A stretch of 64,000 nt of DNA from Faecalibacterium langellae (GTDB taxonomy: Bacteria > Bacillota > Clostridia > Oscillospirales > Ruminococcaceae): contig NZ_NMTR01000021.1 of the NCBI RefSeq assembly GCF_002549775.1, forward strand, positions 496,001 to 560,000. Direction: 5' to 3'. Each line of letters starts with the position of its first letter. The stretch's first letter is position 1. A program made the position numbers and the translations under genes. This document shows positions 49,812 to 59,475 of this stretch, one piece after another. A model generated the notes under the pieces. That model had not been told where the DNA came from. It saw only the letters and a list, made by a program, of their open reading frames with translations, and searched no databases.

Positions 49812-50561
49812 ATGGGAGCATTCCTCGCCGCGCTGGGCGCAGTGCTGCTGTTCATCCTCCGGGTGATCGGCATTCTGCTGCTGGTGGTGCTGATCTTACT
49901 GGTGCTGTTGCTGCTGTGCCCCTTCTGCGCAGACCTGTGCTGGGAGCACGGCGTGCTCACCGTAAAGGCCGGTGCGCTGGGCATCACCTTCCCGGTGTTC
50001 CAGTACCCGAAGCCGGAGCCGCCGCCCGCACCGGAAAACCCGGAGCCGCCCAGGGGCTTTGGCAAGGTCAAGGCAAAGTTTGCCGCATGGCGGGCCGAGC
50101 GCAAGCGGAAAAAGGCAGAGGAGAAGGCCCGCAAAAAGGCCGCCGCCGCTGCCGCCAAGGCAAACAAGCCCGCCCAGCCGCGCAAAAAGGCAAAGATCAC
50201 GCTGGAGATCCTCTGCACCATGCTCAAAGGTGCGGGCACTTTGACCAAAGCTGTGTTCGGTGCGCTGCGCATTACAAAAATACAGGTGCGCCTTGGTGTG
50301 CGCGGGGAGGACCCCGCCGCCGCTGCCCGCAGCTACGGCAAGCTGCAGGCGTGGCTGTACCCGGTGCTGGGCGTGCTGGACCGCTTTCTCTGGCTGCAGT
50401 TCGATGAGCTGCGCATCCTGCCGGACTTTGGCAGCGGACAGCCCACCGTGGAGGACCGGGTGTCCTGCCGGGTGAGCGCGCAGGCACTGTTCATCGTCCT
50501 TGCGGCGGTGCGGGTGCTGTACGAGTTCTGGCGCAAAAAAGTATTGGACATCTTCCTATAA
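49812..50561 (+). CDS. DUF2953 domain membrane protein
   Basis: 249 residues. One long N-terminal hydrophobic segment, then a Pro-rich and strongly basic Lys/Arg/Ala region (residues ~70-130), then the DUF2953 core (GAGTLTKAVFGALRITKIQVRL, EDPAAAARSYGKLQAWLYPVLG) and a C-terminal hydrophobic helix. In spore-formers DUF2953 genes sit beside gerW/ytfJ, as here. Function unknown. The gerW promoter lies in its last codons. Confidence 0.85.
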   Translation: MGAFLAALGAVLLFILRVIGILLLVVLILLVLLLLCPFCADLCWEHGVLTVKAGALGITFPVFQYPKPEPPPAPENPEPPRGFGKVKAKFAAWRAERKRKKAEEKARKKAAAAAAKANKPAQPRKKAKITLEILCTMLKGAGTLTKAVFGALRITKIQVRLGVRGEDPAAAARSYGKLQAWLYPVLGVLDRFLWLQFDELRILPDFGSGQPTVEDRVSCRVSAQALFIVLAAVRVLYEFWRKKVLDIFL

Positions 50562-50572
50562 TGTGGTACACT
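50544..50572 (+). promoter_or_regulatory. promoter for gerW
   Basis: TTGGAC (50544-50549), 17-base spacer, TACACT (50567-50572), partly inside the end of the DUF2953 gene. Confidence 0.65.
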
Positions 50573-50640
50573 ATAAGGGTATCCGGATCTGCAGACAACG
50601 GGCCTTTGCCCGAATCAAACCGATAAAGGAGAGCTGTTTT

Positions 50641-51048
50641 ATGGCTGAGCATCCCATTCAGGGCCTGATGAACGTTACTATGGAGAAGATCCACCAGATG
50701 GTGGACTCCAACACCATCATTGGCAAGCCCATCATCACCGAGGACGGCACCACCATCCTGCCGGTTTCCAAGGTGAGCTTTGGCTTTGCCTCCGGCGGCA
50801 CCGACTTTGACGGCAAGAACGCCGCCAACAAGGACCTGTTCGGCGGCGGCTCCGGTGCGGGTGTGAACATCCAGCCGGTGGCCTTCCTCGTGGTAAAGGA
50901 CGGCTGCGTGCGCACCATCCAGCTGTCGGACAACGCCGACACCATCAACCGTGCCCTGACCATGCTGCCGGAGCTGGTGGACAAGCTGGCCTCTATGGTC
51001 AAGAAGGACGAGAAGAAAGAAGAACCTGCTGCTCCGGCAGAGCAGTAA
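50641..51048 (+). CDS. GerW/YtfJ family protein
   Basis: 135 residues from ATG 50641 (AAAGGAG upstream). MEKIHQMVDSNTIIGKPIITEDGTTILPVSKVSFGFASGG is the family hallmark, with a Gly-rich middle (FGGGSGAGVNIQPVAFLVV). YtfJ/GerW is a sporulation protein linked to germination in Bacillus, yet homologues persist in Clostridia not known to sporulate. Has its own promoter and terminator. Confidence 0.9.
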   Translation: MAEHPIQGLMNVTMEKIHQMVDSNTIIGKPIITEDGTTILPVSKVSFGFASGGTDFDGKNAANKDLFGGGSGAGVNIQPVAFLVVKDGCVRTIQLSDNADTINRALTMLPELVDKLASMVKKDEKKEEPAAPAEQ

Positions 51049-51060
51049 ACCCAAGCCGTA

Positions 51061-51088
51061 ACTGCGGGCTTCCGACCCGCAGTTTTTG
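51061..51088 (+). terminator. terminator of gerW
   Basis: 8-bp stem ACTGCGGG/CCCGCAGT, 7-base loop, TTTTT. Confidence 0.92.
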
Positions 51089-51166
51089 ATACAGGCGCAC
51101 CTGTGCCTCAAAACAGGGGAGCAGTGCGCGTTTTGAGCGCCGGGAGGCGCACAAGGAGTTTTGATT

Positions 51167-51991
51167 ATGGCAGAAGAACGTATTCAGAAGATCATGGCGG
51201 AGCAGGGTCTGTGCTCCCGCCGCGCAGCCGAGCAGATCATTGCCGAGGGCCGCGTCAAGGTCAACGGCCACCCCGTGAAGGTGGGCGACAAAATGGACCC
51301 CAACCGCGATGTGCTGCATGTGGATGACGAGCGCATCTATATCAAAAAGGACCAGCAGCTGTACTATCTGGCCCTGTATAAGCCCCGCGGCTATGTGACC
51401 ACCGCCAGCGACGAGCTGGGCCGCAAGACGGTCATGGAGCTGGTGAGCGATATCCCGGCCCGCCTGTACCCGGTGGGCCGTCTGGATAAGGACAGCGAGG
51501 GACTGCTGCTGATGACCAACGACGGCGCCTTTGCGCAGGCCGTCACCCATCCGTCCGGCGGCATCTCCAAACTGTACCGCGTCACCGTGCAGCCCCGTGC
51601 CGATGAAAGCCAGATCTTGAAGCTGAGCAGCGGCGTTGTGCTGGACGACGGCACCAAGACCATGCCCTGCGCCATCAACGTCGTCACCGACGAGCCGGGC
51701 CGCACCGTTATGGAAATGACCCTGAAGGAAGGCAAGAACCGCGAGATCCGCCGCATGTGTGAGACCGTAGGCCTTGAGGTGGTGCGCCTGAAGCGCAACG
51801 CTGAGGGTGTCGTCAAGCTGGGTATGCTCAAGCCCGGCACCTACCGCGAGCTGACCAAGGCCGAGATCAACGGCCTGCGTGCCGCCGCTGCCAAGGGCCG
51901 CGCCCAGACCCGCAGCGCCGCGCTGCAGTCCAAGGCCGCCGAGCGCCGCCCCCGCGGCCCGGTGGGCAAGGGCACCCAGAAGAAGCGCTGA
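51167..51991 (+). CDS. RsuA/RluB family 23S/16S rRNA pseudouridine synthase
   Basis: Converts specific rRNA uridines to pseudouridine. 274 residues from ATG 51167 (AAGGAG eight bases upstream; TTG 51161 also open). S4 RNA-binding domain IQKIMAEQGLCSRRAAEQII...VKVNG, then YKPRGYVTTASDE and catalytic GRLDKDSEGLLLMTNDG. EGKNREIRRMCETVGLEVVRLKR is conserved. A basic Ala/Arg/Lys tail extends ~40 residues beyond the domain. RluB-like is most probable. Confidence 0.92.
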   Translation: MAEERIQKIMAEQGLCSRRAAEQIIAEGRVKVNGHPVKVGDKMDPNRDVLHVDDERIYIKKDQQLYYLALYKPRGYVTTASDELGRKTVMELVSDIPARLYPVGRLDKDSEGLLLMTNDGAFAQAVTHPSGGISKLYRVTVQPRADESQILKLSSGVVLDDGTKTMPCAINVVTDEPGRTVMEMTLKEGKNREIRRMCETVGLEVVRLKRNAEGVVKLGMLKPGTYRELTKAEINGLRAAAAKGRAQTRSAALQSKAAERRPRGPVGKGTQKKR

Positions 51992-52076
51992 TCGCAGACG
52001 AAAGCCCGCTGCCGGACACAGCAGAGAACAGAAAAACAAAATTCATACGCCCGGCAGTTCAATATGCCGCCGCCAA

Positions 52077-52112
52077 AAAAACCACGGTGCAGAGATGCAC
52101 CGTGGTTTTTTC
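52077..52112. terminator. bidirectional terminator between the pseudouridine synthase gene and the CRISPR array
   Basis: 15-bp stem on AAAAACCACGGTGCA and its exact complement, GAGA loop, T runs on both strands. It ends the plus-strand gene and lies beyond the distal end of the minus-strand CRISPR transcript. Confidence 0.92.
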
Positions 52113-52197
52113 TTGCCCGTGAAGGCCTTTCCGCCCGCCCCGAATGGGCCCGGAACAGGCGGTGGACGATGCCATGCAACGTATCTGTGCGGGGAGC

Positions 52198-55100
52198 GTT
52201 TCAACTCACGCCCTCCGCGAGGAGAGCGACGCAGCCTTGATGGCCTGACCGTCACTGGCGTCTGATTTCAATCCACGCCCTCCGCGAGGAGGGCGACCAA
52301 ACGTGCTCGGCACGATCGTCGGCTGGGTATCATTTCAATCCACGCCCTCCGCGAGGAGGGCGACGGCCGGCATCAAGGCCATCGGCCATCGCACCATTAT
52401 TTCAATCCACGCCCTCCGCGAGGAGAGCGACTTGTGGCAAGCTACCACATCCTGCCTGCGCTGGTATTTCAATCCACGCCCTCCGCGAGGAGAGCGACGT
52501 GGGAATAGCGATATTACTGCCGAAACTCACCTTATTTCAATCCACGCCCTCCGCGAGGAGAGCGACAATTCTCATTTTGTTTTTCTCCTTCTGTTGGCGT
52601 TATTTCAATCCACGCCCTCCGCGAGGAGGGCGACAGCTGGTCCGACAGGCAGATGCGCTGTCCGAAAAGATTTCAATCCACGCCCTCCGCGAGGAGGGCG
52701 ACGCTTTGCAAGCTGGGCGGCTTCCTCCGGGGTATAATTTCAATCCACGCCCTCCGCGAGGAGAGCGACGGTGCGTTGCAAAAACCTCATACTCGGACAG
52801 CAGATTTCAATCCACGCCCTCCGCGAGGAGGGCGACGATAAAGCTCAAAGATAGTTTCATGTCATCGGATATTTCAATCCACGCCCTCCGCGAGGAGGGC
52901 GACTTGTCTGCCACGTTTTTGATTGTCCGTTCAGACTATTTCAATCCACGCCCTCCGCGAGGAGGGCGACATCTCCGGTATGTGACGCTTTACGGCGGAA
53001 AGTGATTTCAATCCACGCCCTCCGCGAGGAGGGCGACGAGACCGATTATGCAGCACAAAAAAAGTTGCAAAATTTCAATCCACGCCCTCCGCGAGGAGGG
53101 CGACAGCTTTCACTGTGGCTTTTTCCATAGCTCCAGTTAATTTCAATCCACGCCCTCCGCGAGGAGGGCGACGACGACGGGGGCCCACCATGCTTCAAAC
53201 TCGGAAAATTTCAATCCACGCCCTCCGCGAGGAGGGCGACCCGCACGGTTGAGCGGACTTTGGCCGCGCTGGAAATTTCAATCCACGCCCTCCGCGAGGA
53301 GGGCGACAGGGCCGCATCCAGACCCGCCAGTATCAGGACAAATTTCAATCCACGCCCTCCGCGAGGAGGGCGACCCTGCTTCCACGCCGCCTCCGGTAAA
53401 GATTTTTTCATTTCAATCCACGCCCTCCGCGAGGAGGGCGACGAAAAAATGTTCTTTACTCGAGCAAATCACAACGAATTTCAATCCACGCCCTCCGCGA
53501 GGAGGGCGACGGCTGGGCCTGCGCCGCCAGCGGATCGGAGTGATCATTTCAATCCACGCCCTCCGCGAGGAGGGCGACTTACTCCATCATTGCCGACTGC
53601 CTGCGGCTTATCTGGATTTCAATCCACGCCCTCCGCGAGGAGGGCGACCTGCAGCATGGTCTGCACGTCCAGAATGCCGCTCAATTTCAATCCACGCCCT
53701 CCGCGAGGAGGGCGACCTGCAGCATGGTCTGCACGTCCAGAATGCCGCTCAATTTCAATCCACGCCCTCCGCGAGGAGGGCGACTTGCTGACCGCTGTAG
53801 CATGTCATGGCCCACTGAACATTTCAATCCACGCCCTCCGCGAGGAGGGCGACGGCCAGCACGAGCGCAAACTCGTCCGAAAAGCTGATATTTCAATCCA
53901 CGCCCTCCGCGAGGAGGGCGACCGGCCCGCATCACGGCAGTCACCCTGCAATCTCAATTTCAATCCACGCCCTCCGCGAGGAGGGCGACCGCCTATAACG
54001 ATAACTCTGCCAACAACACGCTGCTATTTCAATCCACGCCCTCCGCGAGGAGGGCGACTTACTCCATCATTGCCGACTGCCTGCGGCTTATCTGGATTTC
54101 AATCCACACCCTCCGTGGGGAGGGCGACCTCGAAGCTGGGAGGGGCGGCTCTTGCTGTAATAATTTCAATCCACGCCCTCCACGGGGAGGGCGACCCAGG
54201 ATATACCGCTGGTGCCGCTGATAGATGATGATTTCAATCCACGCCCTCCGCGAGGAGGGCGACCGCGTTCCGGGTAAAGCGCGGTCGGCGCTTCAGGATT
54301 TCAATCCACGCCCTCCGCGAGGAGGGCGACAACCTCTTATCAGGTTTTATGTGCCAGACGATCGTATTTCAATCCACGCCCTCCGCGAGGAGGGCGACAC
54401 CCGCGTGTATTTCATCGCACAGCGGCCAGCAAATTTCAATCCACGCCCTCCGCGAGGAGGGCGACCAACCACATCTTTTTCTTTCCACATTCTTTCCAAT
54501 TTCAATCCACGCCCTCCGCGAGGAGGGCGACTACTCCAGTAACCGCAATAGCTGCTGTCCATCGAAATTTCAATCCACGCCCTCCGCGAGGAGGGCGACA
54601 GGCGGGGTTGCGGCGGTCTTCCGCTCCTTTGCATATTTCAATCCACGCCCTCCGCGAGGAGGGCGACGCTGGATGGAGATATGCTGTGTTCCATCTGATC
54701 AACATTTCAATCCACGCCCTCCGCGAGGAGGGCGACCAGTGGAAAAAGGACAATCTGCCCACCCGGCAGGAATTTCAATCCACGCCCTCCGCGAGGAGGG
54801 CGACCGCAGGCGGCGGAAACTCATCAAACTGGAGCTATGATTTCAATCCACGCCCTCCGCGAGGAGGGCGACCAACGGACAAAACAGGAGGCTATGGACA
54901 GCAGAATTTCAATCCACGCCCTCCGCGAGGAGGGCGACAAGGCTTGACGGACACATAAACGCCAGCTAAAATAATTTCAATCCACGCCCTCCGCGAGGAG
55001 GGCGACACACCCGCGCGGCAAAGAGCCGGTGGGTAAGCTATTTCAATCCACGCCCTCCGCGAGGAGGGCGACGTCCAGCACCGGCACGACCACGCCGGAC

Positions 55101-57290
55101 AGCACAATTTCAATCCACGCCCTCCGCGAGGAGGGCGACGGGCAGCGTTGGAAATGTCCAGTTCAGCTGCGAAATTTCAATCCACGCCCTCCGCGAGGAG
55201 GGCGACCGCTGTCCGTTTTCCATCCGGTGATGGGGATAGTATTTCAATCCACGCCCTCCGCGAGGAGGGCGACGATGCAGAAGCTTCCTTACCCCCGATC
55301 GAACTACTATTTCAATCCACGCCCTCCGCGAGGAGGGCGACCATTCAGCGTAGCCTTTTCAATCTTCTTCATGCTTATTTCAATCCACGCCCTCCGCGAG
55401 GAGGGCGACCCGACGTGGTGGTTCCCGCTCTGACCGACGAGCAATTTCAATCCACGCCCTCCGCGAGGAGGGCGACCCGATTCCGCTAAGAATTCCAGAG
55501 CCACCAGAGGAATTTCAATCCACGCCCTCCGCGAGGAGGGCGACCCTGCGGCAGGCAGTGGCAGTGCAGCACTACTACATTTCAATCCACGCCCTCCGCG
55601 AGGAGGGCGACCGACAGAGACGCAGAGATTCAGAGCTATCTCGAAATTTCAATCCACGCCCTCCGCGAGGAGGGCGACTATTTTTTTCGTTACATAGCCT
55701 GCCGTGTAGCTATTTCAATCCACGCCCTCCGCGAGGAGGGCGACATCCCGGCTCAGAGGCCTTTCTAAGACGTTTTAAATTTCAATCCACGCCCTCCGCG
55801 AGGAGGGCGACAGTACTGCTTGCTCTCCCAGATTTGCGAAGACAGATTTCAATCCACGCCCTCCGCGAGGAGGGCGACCTGGTACCACTGGAAGCAGTTC
55901 ATGGGTGAGGTGATTTCAATCCACGCCCTCCGCGAGGAGGGCGACATGGCTGCAGCAGGCATACAACTACCAAAGCGGAATTTCAATCCACGCCCTCCGC
56001 GAGGAGAGCGACGGGGCGCACAGCTCCGGGAGGCCGGTATCACATGGATTTCAATCCACGCCCTCCGCGAGGAGAGCGACCATGGACGATAAAGGAGGAC
56101 ACCACCCATGAGTATTTCAATCCACGCCCTCCGCGAGGAGAGCGACAAAGATGGCAAAAGTAGACGGCGCTCACATCAAGATTTCAATCCACGCCCTCCG
56201 CGAGGAGAGCGACTCTACCGCAAGGACCGCACCCGCGCCAGCTACGAGATTTCAATCCACGCCCTCCGCGAGGAGAGCGACTATTTTGCTTTTGGAGCAC
56301 GTTCACACGATGGAAATTTCAATCCACGCCCTCCGCGAGGAGAGCGACTGCAGTCCAGCCGGGAAAAGCTTCGCCGTGCAGAGATTTCAATCCACGCCCT
56401 CCGCGAGGAGAGCGACCAGCATTTCCTTCTTGGCCTTCTCGCTCCATGCATATTTCAATCCACGCCCTCCGCGAGGAGAGCGACCCGTGAGATATGGTGT
56501 GCCGTATCGTGGCAGTAAATTTCAATCCACGCCCTCCGCGAGGAGAGCGACCGGTGCGCCCACGCTGAAGCCGTCCTTCGAAAGGAATTTCAATCCACGC
56601 CCTCCGCGAGGAGAGCGACAGGGATGGTTTGGCAATTGGCAGCTGTGGTATGCATTTCAATCCACGCCCTCCGCGAGGAGAGCGACTGACAGGTACTGGG
56701 AGATGGTCGGCAAGTTCAAAATTTCAATCCACGCCCTCCGCGAGGAGAGCGACTGCCCGTGTGAACGTGAGGTGCGTGTACTACATATTTCAATCCACGC
56801 CCTCCGCGAGGAGAGCGACGCGGGAAATGCACATTCGGCGGGGATTATTGCGATTTCAATCCACGCCCTCCGCGAGGAGAGCGACGAAAAAGCTGGGCCG
56901 CGCTATCGTGCGCCAGTTTATTTCAATCCACGCCCTCCGCGAGGAGAGCGACACACCAACCGCACAAAGGTGGTCGGCACTGGCCTATTTCAATCCACGC
57001 CCTCCGCGAGGAGAGCGACTCGCTGAGAAAAAGCTGACTGGTGAGTATATCTATATTTCAATCCACGCCCTCCGCGAGGAGAGCGACGTTGCAATTCCCG
57101 ACCGTGTAGGCATTCTGGACAGATTTCAATCCACGCCCTCCGCGAGGAGAGCGACCTGAACCAATCGACCACTGCACTCACGCCGCTGGTATTTCAATCC
57201 ACGCCCTCCGCGAGGAGAGCGACATGCGGATTTTTGCGGCAATTTTCTTGTGCTGCTATTTCAATCCACGCCCTCCGCGAGGAGAGCGAC
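52198..57290 (-). CRISPR. type I-C CRISPR array, 76 repeats and 75 spacers
   Basis: I count 76 repeats of 33 bp (first 52198-52230, last 57258-57290) and 75 spacers of 33-37 bp. On the minus strand the repeat begins GTCGC and ends GTGGATTGAAAT, with a CGCCCTCC/GGAGGGCG stem and TCGC loop, the I-C type. Two alleles exist: GTCGCCCTCC (repeats 2-3, 7-8, 10-28 and 31-56) and GTCGCTCTCC (1, 4-6, 9, 57-76). The change makes a G-U pair only in minus-strand RNA, which with the leader at 57291 supports right-to-left transcription. Repeat 1 is degenerate (distal end); repeats 29 and 30 are degenerate internally. Spacers 22 and 23 are identical, as are 21 and 28. All open frames in this region are artefacts. 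Confidence 0.97.
54096..54195 (-). repeat. two degenerate CRISPR repeats inside the array
   Basis: Repeat 29 (54096-54128) has CACACCCTCCGTGGGGAGGG and repeat 30 (54163-54195) CACGCCCTCCACGGGGAGGG in place of the standard CACGCCCTCCGCGAGGAGGG. Changes in stem and loop keep the hairpin foldable on the minus strand. Confidence 0.9.
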
Positions 57291-57471
57291 AGCAAAAGCA
57301 GCGAAAAAATCCAATGCTTTTGTTCCATTATACACGCTTGTGCACAATTTGAAAAGGAACTTTACAAAGGTTCCGGCAAAATGCAAAACAAATCGTGCTA
57401 AGGTGTCTGTTTTTGCAGTGCGAAGCGCCCGGGGAAACCATGGGAGCTTGTGCCTCGCACGGCGGGGGATG
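57291..57471 (-). promoter_or_regulatory. CRISPR leader with promoter
   Basis: 181 bp between cas2 and the first repeat, more A/T-rich than surroundings near the array. On the minus strand a promoter TTTTCA (57355-57350), 17-base spacer, TATAAT (57332-57327) would start transcription ~30 bases before the first repeat. A near-palindrome GGAACTTTACAAAGGTTCC (57356-57374) lies just upstream and could bind a factor or Cas1-Cas2 accessory protein. Confidence 0.75.
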
Positions 57472-57762
57472 CTAGAACATCAACACGTCATCCTGCGCAA
57501 AATCGGGGTGCAGGCCGACATGCTCCACCTTGCTCTGGTAGTTGTTGCCCAGCTGATAGAACCGCAGGCTGTCCAGTGCAGGGTCGATCAGCGCGGTCAG
57601 CTCGGCCTTCAAAACGGCGTACTGCGAAGCGTTCAGCAGGCACTCGAACACCGAGTTCTGCACCCGCTGGCCGTGGTTGACGCATTTCTTCGCCACCTTG
57701 CGCAGGCGCTTGCGGCCTGCAGGCGTTTCGGTGTTGACGTCGTAGGTGATGAGAACCAGCAT
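57472..57762 (-). CDS. cas2: CRISPR-associated endonuclease Cas2 (type I-C)
   Basis: Forms the Cas1-Cas2 complex that captures and inserts spacers. 96 residues from ATG 57762. MLVLITYDVNTETPAGRKRLRKVAKKC carries the conserved catalytic-site Asp after the first strand, and GQRVQNSVFECLLN follows; the C-terminal YQLGNNYQSKVEHVG is typical of I-C. Ten bases after cas1; last gene before the leader. Confidence 0.96.
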   Translation of the reverse strand: MLVLITYDVNTETPAGRKRLRKVAKKCVNHGQRVQNSVFECLLNASQYAVLKAELTALIDPALDSLRFYQLGNNYQSKVEHVGLHPDFAQDDVLMF

Positions 57763-57772
57763 GAACAGCACC

Positions 57773-58804
57773 TCACTTCCAGAAAAACGGCGGATATACG
57801 TCCAGATCGCCCCGCAAAGTCCGTGCCAGCAGCAGCGCCTGCACATAGGGCACAAGACCCCAGCTGAGCTTTTCTTTCAGGAAAGGGTGAGTGATGACCT
57901 CCCGCTTTTTCAGCTGCCAGGCGTGCAGGAAGGCGCGGCGGCCGTCCTCGGTCAGCAGAACGGCACCGTTTTCCTGCTTTTCAAACTGTTTCGCGTTTAC
58001 GACCTTCTGGTTGATGCAGGAGAGCACGAACCGGTCCGCGTAGACGGCACGCAGTTCCTCCATCAGGTCCAGCGCCAGGCTGCGCCGTCCGGGGCGGGCG
58101 CGGTGCAGGAAGCCCACATAAGGGTCCAGTCCGACCCCTTCCAGCGCGGCGGCACAATCGTTGGCCAGCAGGGAATACGCAAATGACAACAGCGCGTTCA
58201 CGTTGTCCCGCGGCGGTCGGCGGCTGCGGGAGGTGAAAGCAAAATCTTCTTTCTGCTGCAGGATCAGCGCATGGAACCGGTCGAAATACCGCTGCGCTGC
58301 TTCGCCTTCCAGACCGCGCAATTGCTCTAAATCTTCGCAGGTCTCCAAAAGCGGCAGTGCGGCGGCCAGCTGTGCGCTGGTCTGCTTGAGCTGCTCCACC
58401 GGCACCCGCTGGGGGTGGTCGCGGGTGGCACGCTCCAGCACCCAGCGGGCATTGTAAACCTTGCCCAGGATGAAATTGCGGGCGTAGGTGCAGCTGCGGG
58501 CCTCGCTGGCAGAAACTTCATACTGCGTCTGCCGCAGCAGAACATTGCCGCGTTCCTCGCCCACCGTGCGGGCCAGAAAGCGCCCCTGCGGTGAGAAAAA
58601 GCACAGGTCGATGCCCAGACGGCCGCACTTGCCCATCAGGGCGGGGGAGGCACCGGCGTAGCTGAAGCAGAGGATGCTTTCCAGCGTGTGCAGCGCCACT
58701 CGGCCGACTTCGGCCTTGTCGCAGCTGACGACCACATTTTCGCCGTCCAGCGAGAGGTAGGCGCTTTCGTTCAGCACGAACAGGGTGTTCAGGAATTGCC
58801 GCAT
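57773..58804 (-). CDS. cas1: CRISPR-associated integrase Cas1 (type I-C)
   Basis: Spacer integrase. 343 residues from ATG 58804 (GGAGGTGAC upstream); its start overlaps the last 16 bases of cas4. N-terminal beta domain LNTLFVLNESAYLSLDGENVVV and LCFSYAGASPALMGKC; C-terminal helical domain with NVNALLSFAYSLLANDC, GLDPYVGFLHRARPGRRSLALDLMEELR (conserved His and Asp/Glu metal ligands) and YADRFVLSCIN. Complete. Confidence 0.97.
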   Translation of the reverse strand: MRQFLNTLFVLNESAYLSLDGENVVVSCDKAEVGRVALHTLESILCFSYAGASPALMGKCGRLGIDLCFFSPQGRFLARTVGEERGNVLLRQTQYEVSASEARSCTYARNFILGKVYNARWVLERATRDHPQRVPVEQLKQTSAQLAAALPLLETCEDLEQLRGLEGEAAQRYFDRFHALILQQKEDFAFTSRSRRPPRDNVNALLSFAYSLLANDCAAALEGVGLDPYVGFLHRARPGRRSLALDLMEELRAVYADRFVLSCINQKVVNAKQFEKQENGAVLLTEDGRRAFLHAWQLKKREVITHPFLKEKLSWGLVPYVQALLLARTLRGDLDVYPPFFWK

Positions 58805-59475
58805 GATGTCACCTCCGTGGCCGCTTCGTCCAGATGGCTGCGCAGATAGGCCTTTGCGTCCGCGTTCCGGCAGAGCACGGGCAGGCAGAGCTCCTTCAGC
58901 GAGCAGGCGCTGCAGTGCTTGCCGGGCTTCACTTTGGGGGTGTAGCCGCGGGCGAAATACTGGTTCATTTCGTCGGCCATGCGCTGGGTGGCGGCGCGCA
59001 GTTCTTCCGTGAACGGCACCACCTCCCGGCGCCTGGTCTCGCAGTAATACAGCGCACCTTCCGGGATGCGGCACACCAGCATTTCCTCCAGCGCCATGGC
59101 CTGGGCGCAGAGCTGCAGCCGGTCGGCGTCGGTCTCCTTGGCGTGCCCGTGTTTATACTCCACCGGATATGGCTGCCAGAAGCCGGGGGCACTCTGCAAG
59201 GAAATGCCCGCCTCGCTGGCCCGAAATTCCACCACGTCGCAGTTGCCGGACATCCGCAGCCGATGGCTGACCACCCGCATTCCACGGGTGATGAGCAGAT
59301 CTTTGCGGCGCTCGGTCTGGGTGTCGTCGTGGCAGCGGGCGTGGTCCAGCTGCCCTTCGGTGGTGCGCAGATTTTCCGCCCACTGCTGCTCCAGGTGGAT
59401 CAATGCCCACTGACGGCGGCAGAAGGCAAAGTGCTGGATGCCGGACATCAGCAGGTAGTCGTCCGGCGCGTCCAT
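58789..59475 (-). CDS. cas4: CRISPR-associated exonuclease Cas4
   Basis: RecB-like nuclease that trims pre-spacers and selects PAM-containing ends. 228 residues. N-terminal FAFCRRQWALIHLEQQW has the first cluster Cys; PYPVEYKHGHAKETDADRLQLCAQAMALEE carries the nuclease E-x-K and Q-x-x-x-Y-like motifs. The C-terminal CSACSLKELCLPVLC provides the remaining iron-sulfur ligands. Start overlaps the cas7 stop (TGATG). Confidence 0.96.
   Translation of the reverse strand: MDAPDDYLLMSGIQHFAFCRRQWALIHLEQQWAENLRTTEGQLDHARCHDDTQTERRKDLLITRGMRVVSHRLRMSGNCDVVEFRASEAGISLQSAPGFWQPYPVEYKHGHAKETDADRLQLCAQAMALEEMLVCRIPEGALYYCETRRREVVPFTEELRAATQRMADEMNQYFARGYTPKVKPGKHCSACSLKELCLPVLCRNADAKAYLRSHLDEAATEVTSCGNS

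Noticed and set aside
52303-57159. Open frames on both strands within 52.2-57.3 kb containing FNPRPPRG or ISIHALREE repeats
   Set aside because: These are translations of the CRISPR repeat and are well-known annotation artefacts.
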